Counted from the stretch's first letter, positions 54,294 to 63,864 are shown. The stretch is 64,000 nucleotides of DNA from Chitinibacter sp. GC72 (GCF_009760905.1 NZ_VIRW01000007.1:89591-153590), one strand, 5' to 3'. Numbers and translations are program-made. The notes: generated from the letters alone by a model not told the origin.

Positions 54294-56561
54294 ATGATCG
54301 CCCAAGAACTCGAAGTCAGCCTGCATATGGCATTCATGGATGCGCGGCAAAAGCGCCATGAATATATTACGGTGGAGCATTTATTACTGGCTCTGCTCGA
54401 CAACCCTTCCGCGATTGAAGTGATGAAAGCCTGCGGCGCAAATCTGGACGAATTGCGCCGCCAGCTCGGCGATTTTGTCACTGAACACACTCCCGTGGTA
54501 TCGGGCACCAGTGAAGTGGAAACCCAGCCGACCATTGGATTTCAGCGTGTGATTCAACGGGCCATTCTGCACGTTCAGTCTTCCGGCAAAAAAGAAGTTA
54601 CCGGCGCGAATGTACTGGTCGCCATTTTTGGCGAAAAAGACAGTCACGCAGTGTATTTCCTGCACCAGCAAGGCATTACCCGCCTCGATGTCGTGAATTT
54701 CATTGCGCATGGCATCAGTAAAAGTGCGAGCAATTCCTCACAATCTGCGCCGAAAAACGAGCAATCGGAAGAAAGCGAAGGAGAAAGTAGCGCGGGTGGC
54801 GCACTGGAAAACTACACGCAGAATATGAATAGCCAGGCCTTGGCGGGCAAAATTGATCCGCTGATTGGCCGCGATCATGAGCTGGAGCGCGTGATTCAAA
54901 CGTTGTGCCGCCGCCGTAAAAACAATCCGCTACTGGTGGGTGAAGCGGGCGTGGGTAAAACAGCCATCGCTGATGGGCTGGCTCGCAAAATTGTTGAAGG
55001 CGATGTGCCTGACGTTTTGTCAGATGCGACTGTCTACACCCTCGATATGGGGGCTTTGCTGGCTGGCACCAAATATCGCGGCGACTTCGAACAGCGTCTT
55101 AAAGCGGTGATCAAGCAGCTGGCCGAAGAGCGCAACGCAATTCTGTTTATTGATGAAATTCATACGCTGGTTGGTGCTGGCGCGGCTTCGGGCGGCACAC
55201 TGGATGCATCCAATCTGCTAAAGCCTGCGCTTTCAAACGGCACGCTCAAATGCATAGGCGCAACCACCTACACCGAGTATCGTGGCATTTTTGAAAAAGA
55301 TAATGCGTTGTCGCGTCGCTTCCAGAAAATCGACATCGTCGAGCCAACGATTGAGCAAACGGTAGAGATTCTGAAAGGCTTGAAAGATAAATTTGAGGCG
55401 CATCATGGCGTGAAATACACGCAAGCAGCGATCACGACAGCGGTTGAGCTATCGGCCAAATTCATCAATGATAGGCACCTGCCTGACAAGGCCATTGATG
55501 TCATCGACGAAGCTGGCGCGGCCCAAAAAATCCTGCCGCGCTCGAAACAGAAAAAAACCATCGGCAAAGGCGAGATCGAAGACATCATTGCCAAAATCGC
55601 GCGTATTCCGCCCAAATCGGTCTCTAGCGACGACAAAAATACGCTCAAAACACTGGAACGTGATTTGAAAAACGTCGTATTCGGTCAGGAAAAAGCCATC
55701 GAAGTGCTGGCCACTTCAATCAAAATGGCGCGTGCGGGTTTGGGCAATCCACAAAAACCAATCGGCTCTTTCTTATTCTCTGGCCCTACTGGCGTAGGCA
55801 AGACCGAAGTAGCCCGCCAGCTCGCTTACACGATGGGTATTGAGTTGATTCGATTCGACATGTCCGAATACATGGAGCGCCATGCGGTCAGCCGCCTGAT
55901 CGGTGCGCCTCCGGGTTATGTGGGTTTCGAGCAAGGTGGTTTGTTGACCGAGGCAATCAACAAACATCCATATGCGGTGGTTTTGCTGGATGAAATCGAG
56001 AAAGCACACCCCGATATCTATAACGTGCTGCTGCAGGTGATGGATCACGGCACGCTGACCGATAATAACGGACGCAAGGCGGACTTTCGCAATGTGGTCA
56101 TTATTATGACCACCAATGCGGGCGCTGAGGTGCTGAATAAGTCGGTGATCGGTTTTACCGCTAAAAAAGAAGCTGGCGATGAAATGCAGGAAATCAAACG
56201 CATGTTCACGCCAGAATTCCGCAACCGGATTGATGCCATTATCCCGTTTGCATCACTCACGCACGAGATTATCCTGCAAGTGGTTGAGAAATTCCTGATG
56301 CAGCTTGAAGCGCAATTGCACGAGAAAAAAGTGGAAGCCCATTTTAGCAGCACACTGAAGGACTATCTGGCCAAACACGGGTTTGACCCGCAAATGGGGG
56401 CTCGCCCAATGGCGCGTCTGATTCAGGATACCATCCGCAAAGCACTGGCTGACGAACTACTGTTTGGTCGTCTGGTCAATGGTGGCGAGGTGATGATTGA
56501 TATTGATGAGGCAGGCAAGGTATTGCTCGACATCCCTCAGAAAGAAACAATCCCAGCCTGA
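54294..56561 (+). CDS. clpA: ClpA, ATPase subunit of the ClpAP protease
   Basis: Hexameric AAA+ unfoldase. 755 residues, full length. N-domain (about 1-145), D1 with [10 protein letters not shown] (Walker A, about 218-227) and LFIDEIHTL (about 286-294), D2 with [10 protein letters not shown] (about 499-508) and [11 protein letters not shown] (about 564-574); C-terminal sensor domain ends with [23 protein letters not shown]. The acidic, Ser-rich linker [14 protein letters not shown] lies between N-domain and D1. Starts 2 bp after clpS and ends before a bidirectional terminator. Confidence 0.97.
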   Translation: MIAQELEVSLHMAFMDARQKRHEYITVEHLLLALLDNPSAIEVMKACGANLDELRRQLGDFVTEHTPVVSGTSEVETQPTIGFQRVIQRAILHVQSSGKKEVTGANVLVAIFGEKDSHAVYFLHQQGITRLDVVNFIAHGISKSASNSSQSAPKNEQSEESEGESSAGGALENYTQNMNSQALAGKIDPLIGRDHELERVIQTLCRRRKNNPLLVGEAGVGKTAIADGLARKIVEGDVPDVLSDATVYTLDMGALLAGTKYRGDFEQRLKAVIKQLAEERNAILFIDEIHTLVGAGAASGGTLDASNLLKPALSNGTLKCIGATTYTEYRGIFEKDNALSRRFQKIDIVEPTIEQTVEILKGLKDKFEAHHGVKYTQAAITTAVELSAKFINDRHLPDKAIDVIDEAGAAQKILPRSKQKKTIGKGEIEDIIAKIARIPPKSVSSDDKNTLKTLERDLKNVVFGQEKAIEVLATSIKMARAGLGNPQKPIGSFLFSGPTGVGKTEVARQLAYTMGIELIRFDMSEYMERHAVSRLIGAPPGYVGFEQGGLLTEAINKHPYAVVLLDEIEKAHPDIYNVLLQVMDHGTLTDNNGRKADFRNVVIIMTTNAGAEVLNKSVIGFTAKKEAGDEMQEIKRMFTPEFRNRIDAIIPFASLTHEIILQVVEKFLMQLEAQLHEKKVEAHFSSTLKDYLAKHGFDPQMGARPMARLIQDTIRKALADELLFGRLVNGGEVMIDIDEAGKVLLDIPQKETIPA

Positions 56562-56591
56562 TACCCAACCCAGGTAATCATGAGGTAATAT

Positions 56592-56619
56592 AAAAAAACC
56601 CGCTTACGCGGGTTTTTTT
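56592..56619. terminator. Bidirectional terminator between clpA and mscS
   Basis: CCCGC, loop TTAC, GCGGG with seven A on the left and seven T on the right. It serves the convergent clpA and mscS genes. Confidence 0.9.
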
Positions 56620-56641
56620 ATGGCTCATGCCGCAATTAGGA

Positions 56642-57457
56642 TTACTTCTGTTGCACAGTAATAAATTGTGCAGGAGTCGGCGCCGGAAAGCTCGCCAGTG
56701 TTTCCAGAATGACGCGATTGGTATCAAAGTACACTTGCCAGTAATGATCATTGTGGCAATACGGCCGCACAGCCAGCACCGGGCCGACCAACTGGAACTC
56801 GAGAATTTCGACATCTACTGCAGGTTCGGCCACCACGTTTGGAATTTTTGCGATATTTTCTTTCAGCTTAACAATTGCGGCTGGCACATCGGCTGCGCCT
56901 GATAACTGCGCCTTCAGATCAACTCGGCGGTATGGCGTTGAGGTGTAGTTCTGGATATTGTCGCTGAAGATTTTGTTATTTCCGACCACGGTAATGATAT
57001 TGTCGGGCGTCAGCACGGTGGTTGCAAACAAACCCACCTCATGCACCACCCCGGTCACACCACCAGCGGTAATCATGTCGCCCACTTTGAAGGGGCGCAA
57101 GACAATCAGAAATGCGCCGCCAGCAAAATTGGCCAGCAATCCCGACCAAGCCATAGCAATGGCCACACCCGCAGCTGCGAGCAAGGCGGCGAACGTGGTT
57201 GTCTGGATGCCGAAGTAGCCCAGAATCCCAACCACCAGTAACACATTCAGCAACACGGTGACAGCCGAGCCAACGTAGCGCAATACGGTCGGGTCAACAT
57301 TCTGGCGATGCAGCCCGCCTTGCACAAAGCGCACGACCACACCAATCAGCCAGCGGCCAATCACCCAAAATGCAATCGCCGCCAGAATTTTTACCCCAAA
57401 CTCAGCGGCATACCCCATTGCAATGTCTTGATACTTAGTAAGAAGCGATGCATCCAT
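56642..57457 (-). CDS. mscS: Small-conductance mechanosensitive channel, MscS
   Basis: 271 residues, close to E. coli MscS (286). Three membrane helices at about 15-38, 60-80 and 85-112; TM3 region includes AALLAAAGVAIAMAWSGLLANFAGGAFLIVLRPFKVGDMI (about 91-130), with the small-residue packing that lines the pore, then the cytoplasmic vestibule (YTSTPYRRVDLKAQLSG). Opens on membrane tension to release osmolytes. Single gene. A longer MscS relative is encoded at 61811-63121. Confidence 0.95.
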   Translation of the reverse strand: MDASLLTKYQDIAMGYAAEFGVKILAAIAFWVIGRWLIGVVVRFVQGGLHRQNVDPTVLRYVGSAVTVLLNVLLVVGILGYFGIQTTTFAALLAAAGVAIAMAWSGLLANFAGGAFLIVLRPFKVGDMITAGGVTGVVHEVGLFATTVLTPDNIITVVGNNKIFSDNIQNYTSTPYRRVDLKAQLSGAADVPAAIVKLKENIAKIPNVVAEPAVDVEILEFQLVGPVLAVRPYCHNDHYWQVYFDTNRVILETLASFPAPTPAQFITVQQK

Positions 57458-57529
57458 TGCTCATTCTCCTGAAATAGTCAAATCGCAGACCCTCGCAGAT
57501 CTTACCCGAATCCTATTAAATTCTGAATT

Positions 57530-58462
57530 TTAACCGCGTGGATGATGTTCCTGATGCAATGTTTTCAGACGCTCAGCGGCAATCTGGGTATAAATCTGCG
57601 TAGTGGTAATGTCCGAATGCCCAAGCAGGGTTTGAACCACTCGCAAATCTGCACCGTGGTTGAGCAGATGTGTGGCAAAGGCATGCCGCAGCACGTGCGG
57701 GCTGAGCAATTCGGGTGCAATGCCCGCCTGCGAGGCATATTGCTTGATAATGAACCAGCAGCCTTGCCGCGTCATGGCCTCCCCACGCTGGTTCACAAAC
57801 AGGCAGGCCTGAGACGGACTATTCAATAGGAGTGGGCGGGCTTCGCGCACATAGCGGGCGACCCAGTCAGCGGCAACTTCACCCAGCGGAACCAGCCGCT
57901 GTTTGCCACCTTTGCCATTAGTGACATGTAGATAGCGCTCGCGCAAGTAGACTTGGGCAATCGGCAAAGTGACCAGCTCAGTAACGCGCAAGCCGGTAGC
58001 GTACATCAATTCGAGCATGGCCCGATCCCGCACGCCTGCTGCCTCTTCCAGATTAGGAGCGTCAAGCAAAGCCTCAATACGGTTTTCGGACAAGGACTTG
58101 GGCAGTGGGCGGACGCGTTTGGGCGAAACCAATTGGGCACAAGGATCAAGCGAGAGCATTTCCTGTGCAATCCAGTAGCGATAAAATTTGCGCAAGCTGG
58201 CCATCCGCCGCGCCAGGCTCGCCGCCTTCAAGTCCCGCGCCTGTCGCGCTAGAAAAGCCTGCACATCATCACGATCAGCCTGCCAAAGCGTTTTCTGCCG
58301 CTCGTTCTGCAGCCACCCAGCCCAGATCAGCAAATCACGCCGATAACTGTCGATGGTGTTTTGCGCCAGACCATCGCCCAGCCAGATACCATCCAGAAAA
58401 CGATCTATCAGTGCCTCTTCTGATTGCGCCAGCGCTGCAGGCGGTAAAGCTAAATCGCTCAT
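57530..58462 (-). CDS. xerD: Tyrosine recombinase XerD
   Basis: Chromosome-dimer resolution recombinase. 310 residues: N-terminal core-binding domain (about 20-115) and catalytic domain with the R-K-H-R-H-Y set: Arg in ATGLRVTELVTL, Lys in NGKGGKQR, HVLRHAFATHLL (His, Arg), LLGHSDITTTQIYT (His and nucleophile Tyr near the C-terminus). XerD rather than XerC is inferred from the MLELMYATGLRVTELVTL and SPHVLRHAFATHL patterns. Its start overlaps the end of ogt by 4 bp (ATGA). Confidence 0.93.
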   Translation of the reverse strand: MSDLALPPAALAQSEEALIDRFLDGIWLGDGLAQNTIDSYRRDLLIWAGWLQNERQKTLWQADRDDVQAFLARQARDLKAASLARRMASLRKFYRYWIAQEMLSLDPCAQLVSPKRVRPLPKSLSENRIEALLDAPNLEEAAGVRDRAMLELMYATGLRVTELVTLPIAQVYLRERYLHVTNGKGGKQRLVPLGEVAADWVARYVREARPLLLNSPSQACLFVNQRGEAMTRQGCWFIIKQYASQAGIAPELLSPHVLRHAFATHLLNHGADLRVVQTLLGHSDITTTQIYTQIAAERLKTLHQEHHPRG

Positions 58463-58959
58463 TGGCTAGCTGCACGCTCGATCACGCCTTCATGCGCCAG
58501 CAGCCAGCGCTTGATCGGCATCCAGTCCAGGCCATTGCGGTTGGCGTTAAAGCCACCCAAACCTTGCGCAGCAACGACCCGATGGCAGGGAATAATGATG
58601 GGCACCGGATTGCGGCCACACGCGCCGCCAACCGCGCGCGGGCTGGAAATAATTGCGCTGGCAATCTCGGCATAACGCCGGGTTTGCCCCGTGCCGATGG
58701 TCGCAATTTGCTGCCAGACTTTCTGCTGATGTGCGGTGCCCTCCAGCTGCAAGGGCAAATCAAAAACATGCGCGGGATTACGCGCATACGCCAGCAGCTG
58801 CTGTTCGGCCTCGTCCAGCAAGGCGTGATTCGCCGTCGACGGGCAAGCGATTTCTTCGGCGAGAAAGTCCAGCCTGTGCACTGCAGTATCTGTTGCAGAT
58901 AGCAGGACAAAACCGAAGGGCAAAGCGATGCAGCGCGAAGCCAAAGCAGATTCAGACAT
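58459..58959 (-). CDS. ogt: Methylated-DNA-protein cysteine methyltransferase
   Basis: Suicide DNA-repair protein that transfers the methyl group of O6-methylguanine to its own Cys. 166 residues, normal length. Active site IIIPCHRVVAAQG (Cys about 130), preceded by the helix-turn-helix Arg in RRYAEIASAI and by GRNPVPI; NGLDWMPIKRWLLAHEG follows. It overlaps xerD by 4 bp and is the first gene of the pair. ogt is more likely than ada, as no AraC part is present. Confidence 0.94.
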   Translation of the reverse strand: MSESALASRCIALPFGFVLLSATDTAVHRLDFLAEEIACPSTANHALLDEAEQQLLAYARNPAHVFDLPLQLEGTAHQQKVWQQIATIGTGQTRRYAEIASAIISSPRAVGGACGRNPVPIIIPCHRVVAAQGLGGFNANRNGLDWMPIKRWLLAHEGVIERAASQ

Positions 58960-58960
58960 A

Positions 58961-59020
58961 AATACCCCGTAAAGTATATGGCTGCACGATAGATGTAAAA
59001 TGGCCTAGAAGAATATACCT
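58961..59020. repeat. Very degenerate relative of the palindromic repeat between ogt and the chitinase-like gene
   Basis: AATACCCC (58961-58968) and GAATATACCT (59011-59020) resemble arms but do not pair convincingly. Listed only because it lies in the family's usual position; this may be chance. Confidence 0.25.
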
Positions 59021-60092
59021 AACGAGTTGATTCGTATAAGGCATTGAGTAAGCGACTATCGTGATCTTCGGTCAGCTCCCAGAACATCACGCCCGCTAAT
59101 TTCTGCGCCTTAGCGTAGCGCCCTTTCAGCGCAATCGACTCGCAGTCTTCATAGCTGATAAATTCGTCGCCATCGTATAGGTACGGCACTTGGGCATCGG
59201 CATCCCAATGGCGAATAAAACGGCCAGACGGGAGCAGCTCGGCACTAATCTGGCGAAAGCTGGGCGCGCTATTACTGCCCGCCAACCCGGGCTGGCCCAA
59301 GCCTGGCGAGGCAACGCCTTTCAATGAACGGCCGTATAGCGGACACCCCAGCACCAGTTTGTCGCGTGGTACACCCTCTTTAACAAACAGGTCGATGCTT
59401 TTCGCAGCACTATCGCCCGCCGGATCGACGACACTATTGAATAGGTTGGCGTGATGGCCGGCACGGGTCGCCCAGCCGTTGTAGAAGTCATATGTCATCA
59501 AGTTGATAAAGTCGCACGCCGCAGCCACCCGCCGGATTTCGACCTTGTCCAGATAATACTGACCAGCGCCAGCCGCAATGCACAGCTGGTAAGGGGCACT
59601 GGATGCGCGCCCATCGCGCTTGGATTGCGCATCCAGCTGCGCGCGCAAAGCCTCCAGCAGCAGCGAGAAATTCTGCTGATCTTCAGGCCGGGCTTTAATG
59701 CTGGCCATGTCATTGCCGGGATATTCCCAATCCAGATCAATGCCGTCGAGCTGATAATCCCGCATAAACTGCACGGCAGAGCGGGCAAATTGTTCACGCG
59801 ATGCGGTAGTCAGAGCCGCATCGGAAAATCCATCGCCCCCCCAGCCACCAATCGAAACCAGTATTTTCAAATCCGGATTACGCTGCTTGAGTGTCAGCAA
59901 TTGGGACAAAATGCTCTGCTGGCGGGCTAATTCTTCAGCATCCTGATCCGGTGAAAACGATGGTTTTAAACCAACCTGATGCTCATACACGCTGGCGAAG
60001 GCATAGCATAAATGGCTGAGTTTCTCCGCGGGGATTTGCGCCAGATTGCTGGGTTGCCAAGAAGCAAAATACGCTAAGAAAATACCCGCCAT
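59019..60092 (-). CDS. GH18 chitinase-like glycoside hydrolase, no signal peptide
   Basis: 357 residues. A glycoside hydrolase family 18 barrel with the catalytic motif DGIDLDWEYPG (Glu near residue 126), SIGGWGGDGFS (about 85-95), MTYDFYNGW (about 199-207) and a late MFWELTEDHD (about 338-347) all intact, so it should cut chitin or chito-oligosaccharides. The start ATG 60092 has GAGG about seven bases upstream; a TTG at 60113 is less likely. There is no evident signal peptide or chitin-binding domain, so it may be an intracellular chito-oligosaccharide hydrolase or use another export route. Stands alone, after the RidA gene and a terminator. Confidence 0.9.
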   Translation of the reverse strand: MAGIFLAYFASWQPSNLAQIPAEKLSHLCYAFASVYEHQVGLKPSFSPDQDAEELARQQSILSQLLTLKQRNPDLKILVSIGGWGGDGFSDAALTTASREQFARSAVQFMRDYQLDGIDLDWEYPGNDMASIKARPEDQQNFSLLLEALRAQLDAQSKRDGRASSAPYQLCIAAGAGQYYLDKVEIRRVAAACDFINLMTYDFYNGWATRAGHHANLFNSVVDPAGDSAAKSIDLFVKEGVPRDKLVLGCPLYGRSLKGVASPGLGQPGLAGSNSAPSFRQISAELLPSGRFIRHWDADAQVPYLYDGDEFISYEDCESIALKGRYAKAQKLAGVMFWELTEDHDSRLLNALYESTR

Positions 60093-60118
60093 ACCGACCT
60101 CAAACTGATTCAAGCTGG

Positions 60119-60141
60119 AAAAAAGCCCGGCTTGGCCGGGC
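60119..60141 (-). terminator. Intrinsic terminator after ridA
   Basis: Perfect 7-bp GC stem GCCCGGC/GCCGGGC with loop TTG; minus-strand read gives TTTTTT after the stem. It lies 32 bp past the RidA stop. Confidence 0.88.
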
Positions 60142-60172
60142 GACGATGGGCTTTGCTCAGCCCAAATGACAT

Positions 60173-60523
60173 TTACAGCGCAGCGATAACCGTCATTTCG
60201 ACCAGATAACGCGGATCAGCCAGTTTGGCCTGCACTGTCGCGCGAGCCGGTGTGTGCCCTGCCAGCACCCACGCCGACCAAGCCTGATTCATTGCATCGT
60301 AATCGGTCATGTCACTCAGGAAAATAGTCACCTGCAAGATCTTGCTTTTGTCCGAACCCACTTCGGCCAGCAAGCGATCAATACAGGCCAAGACTTCTTC
60401 GGTTTGCCCCAGAGCATCTTTAGCCAGATCTTCGGCAATCTGGCCAGCCAGATAGACCGTATTGTTATGCACGACGGTTTCGCACAATCTTGGCCCAACA
60501 TGGTAGCGCTGAATTGATGACAT
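60173..60523 (-). CDS. RidA/YjgF-family protein
   Basis: 116 residues. RidA members hydrolyse reactive 2-aminoacrylate and related imines. The trimer-forming fold is seen in CETVVHNNTVYLAGQIA, LACIDRLLAEVGSDKSKILQVTIFLSDM, and RATVQAKLADPRYLVEMTVIAAL. The catalytic Arg in family position is in PARATVQA (about 93). Start ATG 60523 (MSSIQRYHVG) has GGAGAGGA upstream; a longer start is not supported. The N-terminus is shorter than typical RidA and the sequence is YjgH/TdcF-like. Its own terminator follows. Confidence 0.9.
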   Translation of the reverse strand: MSSIQRYHVGPRLCETVVHNNTVYLAGQIAEDLAKDALGQTEEVLACIDRLLAEVGSDKSKILQVTIFLSDMTDYDAMNQAWSAWVLAGHTPARATVQAKLADPRYLVEMTVIAAL

Positions 60524-60538
60524 TTTTTCCTCTCCAAA

Positions 60539-60564
60539 ATAAAAGGCAAGCTTGCACTTGCCTT
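60539..60564 (-). terminator. Intrinsic terminator after desaturase
   Basis: AAGGCAAG/CTTGCCTT perfect stem with 6-base loop and, on the minus strand, TTTTATTT after it. Just downstream of the desaturase stop and upstream of ridA. Confidence 0.85.
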
Positions 60565-60576
60565 GATTCAAACAGT

Positions 60577-61767
60577 TTAAGCCACCGCACGCAGGCGAAG
60601 CGAGAAGTCGGCCAGCGCCTTGATACCACTGGCCTCAGCCCGCACGCACCAGTCTTGCAATTGCAGAACCAGTTCATCCCGGGTCAGTGTGGAACGTTCC
60701 CAGATGCGGGTTAGCTCTTGGCGCATCTGATACACCTGATTTAATACTGCGCTTTGCGCCAGTAAGGCTTGCAAATGCATTTGCTCGGCGAGCGGCAGGT
60801 CTTTATCGTCTTGCTTGAGCCAGGTTTTCATCTTTTTACGCAGATTGATATTCAGCGCCGGCATGGTCGCCGATGTTTTCAGTGAATCAAGCTCGGCAGA
60901 AACCGTCACCATCAGGGTACGGGCATAATTGGCCGCAATGGCATAGCGGTTGGCAATAATTGCCTGCAACGCAGCCTCATCCAGCACAGGGCGAACCTGC
61001 GCCAGCTTCACCTTGGGGGCAATTTTGCGTACGGTGGCCAAACGACAAGCAGCCAGCGCTCGGATATAGAGCCAGCCGATATCGAATTCGAACCATTTAT
61101 ACGACAACTTAGCTGACGTGCCGAAGGTGTGGTGATTATTGTGTAGCTCTTCCCCACCAATCAGAATGCCCCACGGCACAATATTAGTCGAAGCATCTTC
61201 ACATTCAAAATTGCGATAGCCCCAGTAGTGACCAATCCCATTGATGACACCGGCGGCAGTAATCGGAATCCACAGCATTTGAATCGCCCAGATCCAGATA
61301 CCATTGACGCCGAACAGCATCAGATCAAGCAGTGCCATCAAGGTTGGTCCCCAGAGCGCACGTTTGCTGTACAGATGACGCTCAAGCCAGTCGTCAGGCG
61401 TGCCGTGACCGTATTTTTGCAGCGTTTCAGTATTGGCAGCTTCGGCACGATACAGCTCCCAGCCTTCAAAAAATACTTTTTTGATACCGAAAATCTGCGG
61501 GCTGTGCGGGTCTTCTGCCGTCTCGCATTTGGCATGATGCTTGCGATGAATGGCAGCCCACTCTTTCGTTACCTGCGCGGTGGTCAGCCAGAGCCAGAAA
61601 CGGAAAAAGTGACTAGCCAGCGGGTGTAAGTCAAGCGAGCGATGCGCCTGATGGCGGTGCAAAAAAATCGTTACCGAAGCAATCGTGACATGCGTCAGTA
61701 ATAAGGTAACCAGTATATAAGCCCACCAAGGCAAATCGATGAGACCATTGAGCCATTCCAAAACCAT
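60577..61767 (-). CDS. Membrane fatty-acid (acyl-CoA) desaturase
   Basis: 396 residues. A stearoyl-CoA-type Delta9 desaturase with the three His boxes of the family: HRHQAHRSLD (about 37-46), HRKHHAK (about 74-80) and HNNHH (about 213-217), plus membrane helices at about 15-35, 50-65 and 135-180. It introduces a cis double bond and so adjusts membrane fluidity. A long C-terminal tail (about 240-396) of helix-forming sequence (KIAPKVKLAQVRPVLDEAAL...) is of unknown function. Single gene with its own terminator, between two unrelated genes. Confidence 0.93.
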   Translation of the reverse strand: MVLEWLNGLIDLPWWAYILVTLLLTHVTIASVTIFLHRHQAHRSLDLHPLASHFFRFWLWLTTAQVTKEWAAIHRKHHAKCETAEDPHSPQIFGIKKVFFEGWELYRAEAANTETLQKYGHGTPDDWLERHLYSKRALWGPTLMALLDLMLFGVNGIWIWAIQMLWIPITAAGVINGIGHYWGYRNFECEDASTNIVPWGILIGGEELHNNHHTFGTSAKLSYKWFEFDIGWLYIRALAACRLATVRKIAPKVKLAQVRPVLDEAALQAIIANRYAIAANYARTLMVTVSAELDSLKTSATMPALNINLRKKMKTWLKQDDKDLPLAEQMHLQALLAQSAVLNQVYQMRQELTRIWERSTLTRDELVLQLQDWCVRAEASGIKALADFSLRLRAVA

Positions 61768-61810
61768 ATTACATCCTATCTATTCAAGGCCAACTTCATG
61801 CAGTTTCGAG

Positions 61811-63121
61811 CTACACGGTTTCTTTAGCGACATACCCCGTTTCGGAGGGTAGCAGCATTACATCCCGGCGGGGATAAGGAATTTCGATAGCATGCTCTTT
61901 AAACGCATGCCAGATTTTCAGATTCAGATCCGACTTCAAACCCATTTGTCCATTTTCCGGATCAGCCAGCCAGAAACCCAGCGTTAAATTAATGCCACTA
62001 TCGGCAAAGGCAGTCACAAAAGCAGCTGGGGCAGGCTGGGGCAGAATACGCGGGTTACCTTCGGTGACCTCGACCATCACTTTCATCACCAGCTCAAGGT
62101 CCGATTGATAAGCCACTGAAACAGGTAAACCCACCCATACCGAGCGATCATTGTAAGACTGATTTACCACGGTCTGCGTGATCATTGTGTCGTTAGGCAC
62201 TAGGGATTCTGTCCCATCCGCGGCTTTTAACACGATATAACGCGAGGTTAAACCACTAATGACCCCTTGGCGATTATCCACAGAAATCAGATCGCCCAGC
62301 TTGATTGAGCGATCGAGCAAAATAATAAAGCCCGAGACATAATTGGACGCAATTTTCTGCAAGCCAAAGCCCAGCCCCACGCCAAGCGCACCGCCAAATA
62401 CCGATAACACGGTCAGATCAATCCCGACCATGGACAGCGACAGCAAAATCGCCACCACGATCAAGGCCGAATGAATTACCTTGACCAGCACCACCCTGAC
62501 ATTCATATCCATAACTTCAGCCGACATCAGGCGCTGCTCCAGCGTGCGGGCAATCCACATCGCAATCAGCAAAGTGCCCGCCACAGAGAGTAAACCCTGC
62601 AGCACCGTCAACACTGAAATATGGACCTTGCCGGCATTAAAGCTGATGGCATCCAGCGTACTAAGCACTTCCGGCAAAATACCCAGTACATGCAGCACAT
62701 AAGCGCACCAGATGGTAATTGCAATATAGCGCTCCCACTGCTGCACCCATGCGGCCCCCTCAAAAACCCGGCGGATCACGTACACCAGAATGCGGATATT
62801 CACCATCGCCAACATCAGCAAATTGGCGACACGCAGGAGTGAATTATTCTGCCCTTCCAGCAGATGCAACACCAGATTGGCGGCACTCACCAGTAGCAAA
62901 GCCAGCCCGGGAAAGAGCAGGCGCTTTAAACCATCGCCACCCGTTTTCCAGCGCAAGGTCTGAATGCTTTGATGCCGCAAGATATTTCTAGCCAGAAAGT
63001 AGGCACTTCCCCAGCACAGCAGTAGCAAAACAGCCTGAATCAGTATTTGCGGGTGCAGAAAGCCATACTCGGCCAGATCCCGCACCAGTGTCGCCAGCAA
63101 ATTGTGTCGTTCTAATTGCAT
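61811..63121 (-). CDS. MscS-family mechanosensitive channel, large form
   Basis: 436 residues from ATG 63121 (AGAGG five bases upstream). Several membrane helices precede the MscS channel domain (about 250-410): VLSVFGGALGVGLGFGLQKIASNYVSGFIILLDRSIKLGDLI (about 235-276) is the pore helix and its exit, followed by the vestibule and PYPRRDVML near the end. The N-terminal 150 residues are extra hydrophobic helices, as in YbdG/MscK-type members. Role is likely protection from osmotic down-shock. The hldE-like gene starts 9 bp upstream in the same operon direction. Confidence 0.92.
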   Translation of the reverse strand: MQLERHNLLATLVRDLAEYGFLHPQILIQAVLLLLCWGSAYFLARNILRHQSIQTLRWKTGGDGLKRLLFPGLALLLVSAANLVLHLLEGQNNSLLRVANLLMLAMVNIRILVYVIRRVFEGAAWVQQWERYIAITIWCAYVLHVLGILPEVLSTLDAISFNAGKVHISVLTVLQGLLSVAGTLLIAMWIARTLEQRLMSAEVMDMNVRVVLVKVIHSALIVVAILLSLSMVGIDLTVLSVFGGALGVGLGFGLQKIASNYVSGFIILLDRSIKLGDLISVDNRQGVISGLTSRYIVLKAADGTESLVPNDTMITQTVVNQSYNDRSVWVGLPVSVAYQSDLELVMKVMVEVTEGNPRILPQPAPAAFVTAFADSGINLTLGFWLADPENGQMGLKSDLNLKIWHAFKEHAIEIPYPRRDVMLLPSETGYVAKETV

Positions 63122-63129
63122 TGTGCCTC

Positions 63130-63621
63130 TCACTCGCCCCGAATCAACTGCAATGTCTTGGTCGTTGAAGTATCAAACAAAAATGGTATGGAATGCACCG
63201 AGCCACCACGCGACAGGACTTCTTTGCTACCCACGATATGCTCAGGCGACCAATCGCCCCCCTTAACCAGCACCTCGGGTTGAATCAGCTTGATGAGTTC
63301 CAGTGGTGTATCTTCATCAAACCAAGTCACCAAACCAACAGACTCCAAACTGGCCATAACCGCAGCCCGGTTCGCCAACGAATTGATCGGCCGGTCATCG
63401 CCTTTGCCCAAGCGACGTACCGAAGCATCGGTATTGAGCGCCACAACCATGCTTGCACCCAAAGCGCGCGTCTGTGCCAGATAGGTGACATGCCCCCGGT
63501 GCAAAATATCAAAACAGCCATTGGTAAACACCAAAGGCCGCACCAAACCCGACAGGCGCTCAGCCAACTGCTCCGGCGGGCAGATTTTTTGCTCAAAGCT
63601 CGGCTTGGCATACTCAAACAT
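63130..63621 (-). CDS. hldE: D-glycero-beta-D-manno-heptose-1-phosphate adenylyltransferase
   Basis: 163-residue separate C-domain enzyme (HldE type, RfaE2) that makes ADP-heptose for the lipopolysaccharide core. The nucleotidyltransferase signature is FTNGCFDILHRGHVTYL (about 33-49), with the RLGKGDDRPIN and LVKGGDW motifs later. The N-terminal kinase half of fused HldE is missing, as expected where rfaE1 is a separate gene. Upstream of the mscS-like gene and probably co-transcribed with it. Confirms a Gram-negative heptose-containing envelope. Confidence 0.93.
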   Translation of the reverse strand: MFEYAKPSFEQKICPPEQLAERLSGLVRPLVFTNGCFDILHRGHVTYLAQTRALGASMVVALNTDASVRRLGKGDDRPINSLANRAAVMASLESVGLVTWFDEDTPLELIKLIQPEVLVKGGDWSPEHIVGSKEVLSRGGSVHSIPFLFDTSTTKTLQLIRGE

Positions 63622-63750
63622 GGGGAAACCTTAAATGGGGATCAAAGACGGAAGCAGAATACTACCAAGAAATAGTAACTTTGGTTTTAATAAGAATGGC
63701 AGAAACAGATTTAGTTTCGCTGCTCGTTACAATTCACAACCGCTCACATA

Positions 63751-63792
63751 GCAGGGGTATACACCTATAAATCAGATCTGACTTACCCTGCA
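63751..63792. repeat. Dispersed palindromic repeat between hldE and 5S rRNA, copy 12
   Basis: GCAGGGGTATAC at the left and TTACCCTGC (63783-63791) at the right pair over about eight bases with one slip. Centre includes AGATCT. Member of the family in a degenerate state. Confidence 0.5.
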
Positions 63793-63836
63793 GCCACATA
63801 CCCAGCCGACGCTTTGCCGATCTCGCAGACAGCAAA

Positions 63837-63864
63837 AAGCCCAGCTCTTTCGAACTGGGCTTTT
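63837..63864 (-). terminator. Intrinsic terminator of the rrn operon
   Basis: AAAAGCCCAG stem, loop CTCTTTCGAA, CTGGGCTTTT; the minus-strand read carries T residues after the stem, 13 bp past the 5S gene. Confidence 0.85.
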
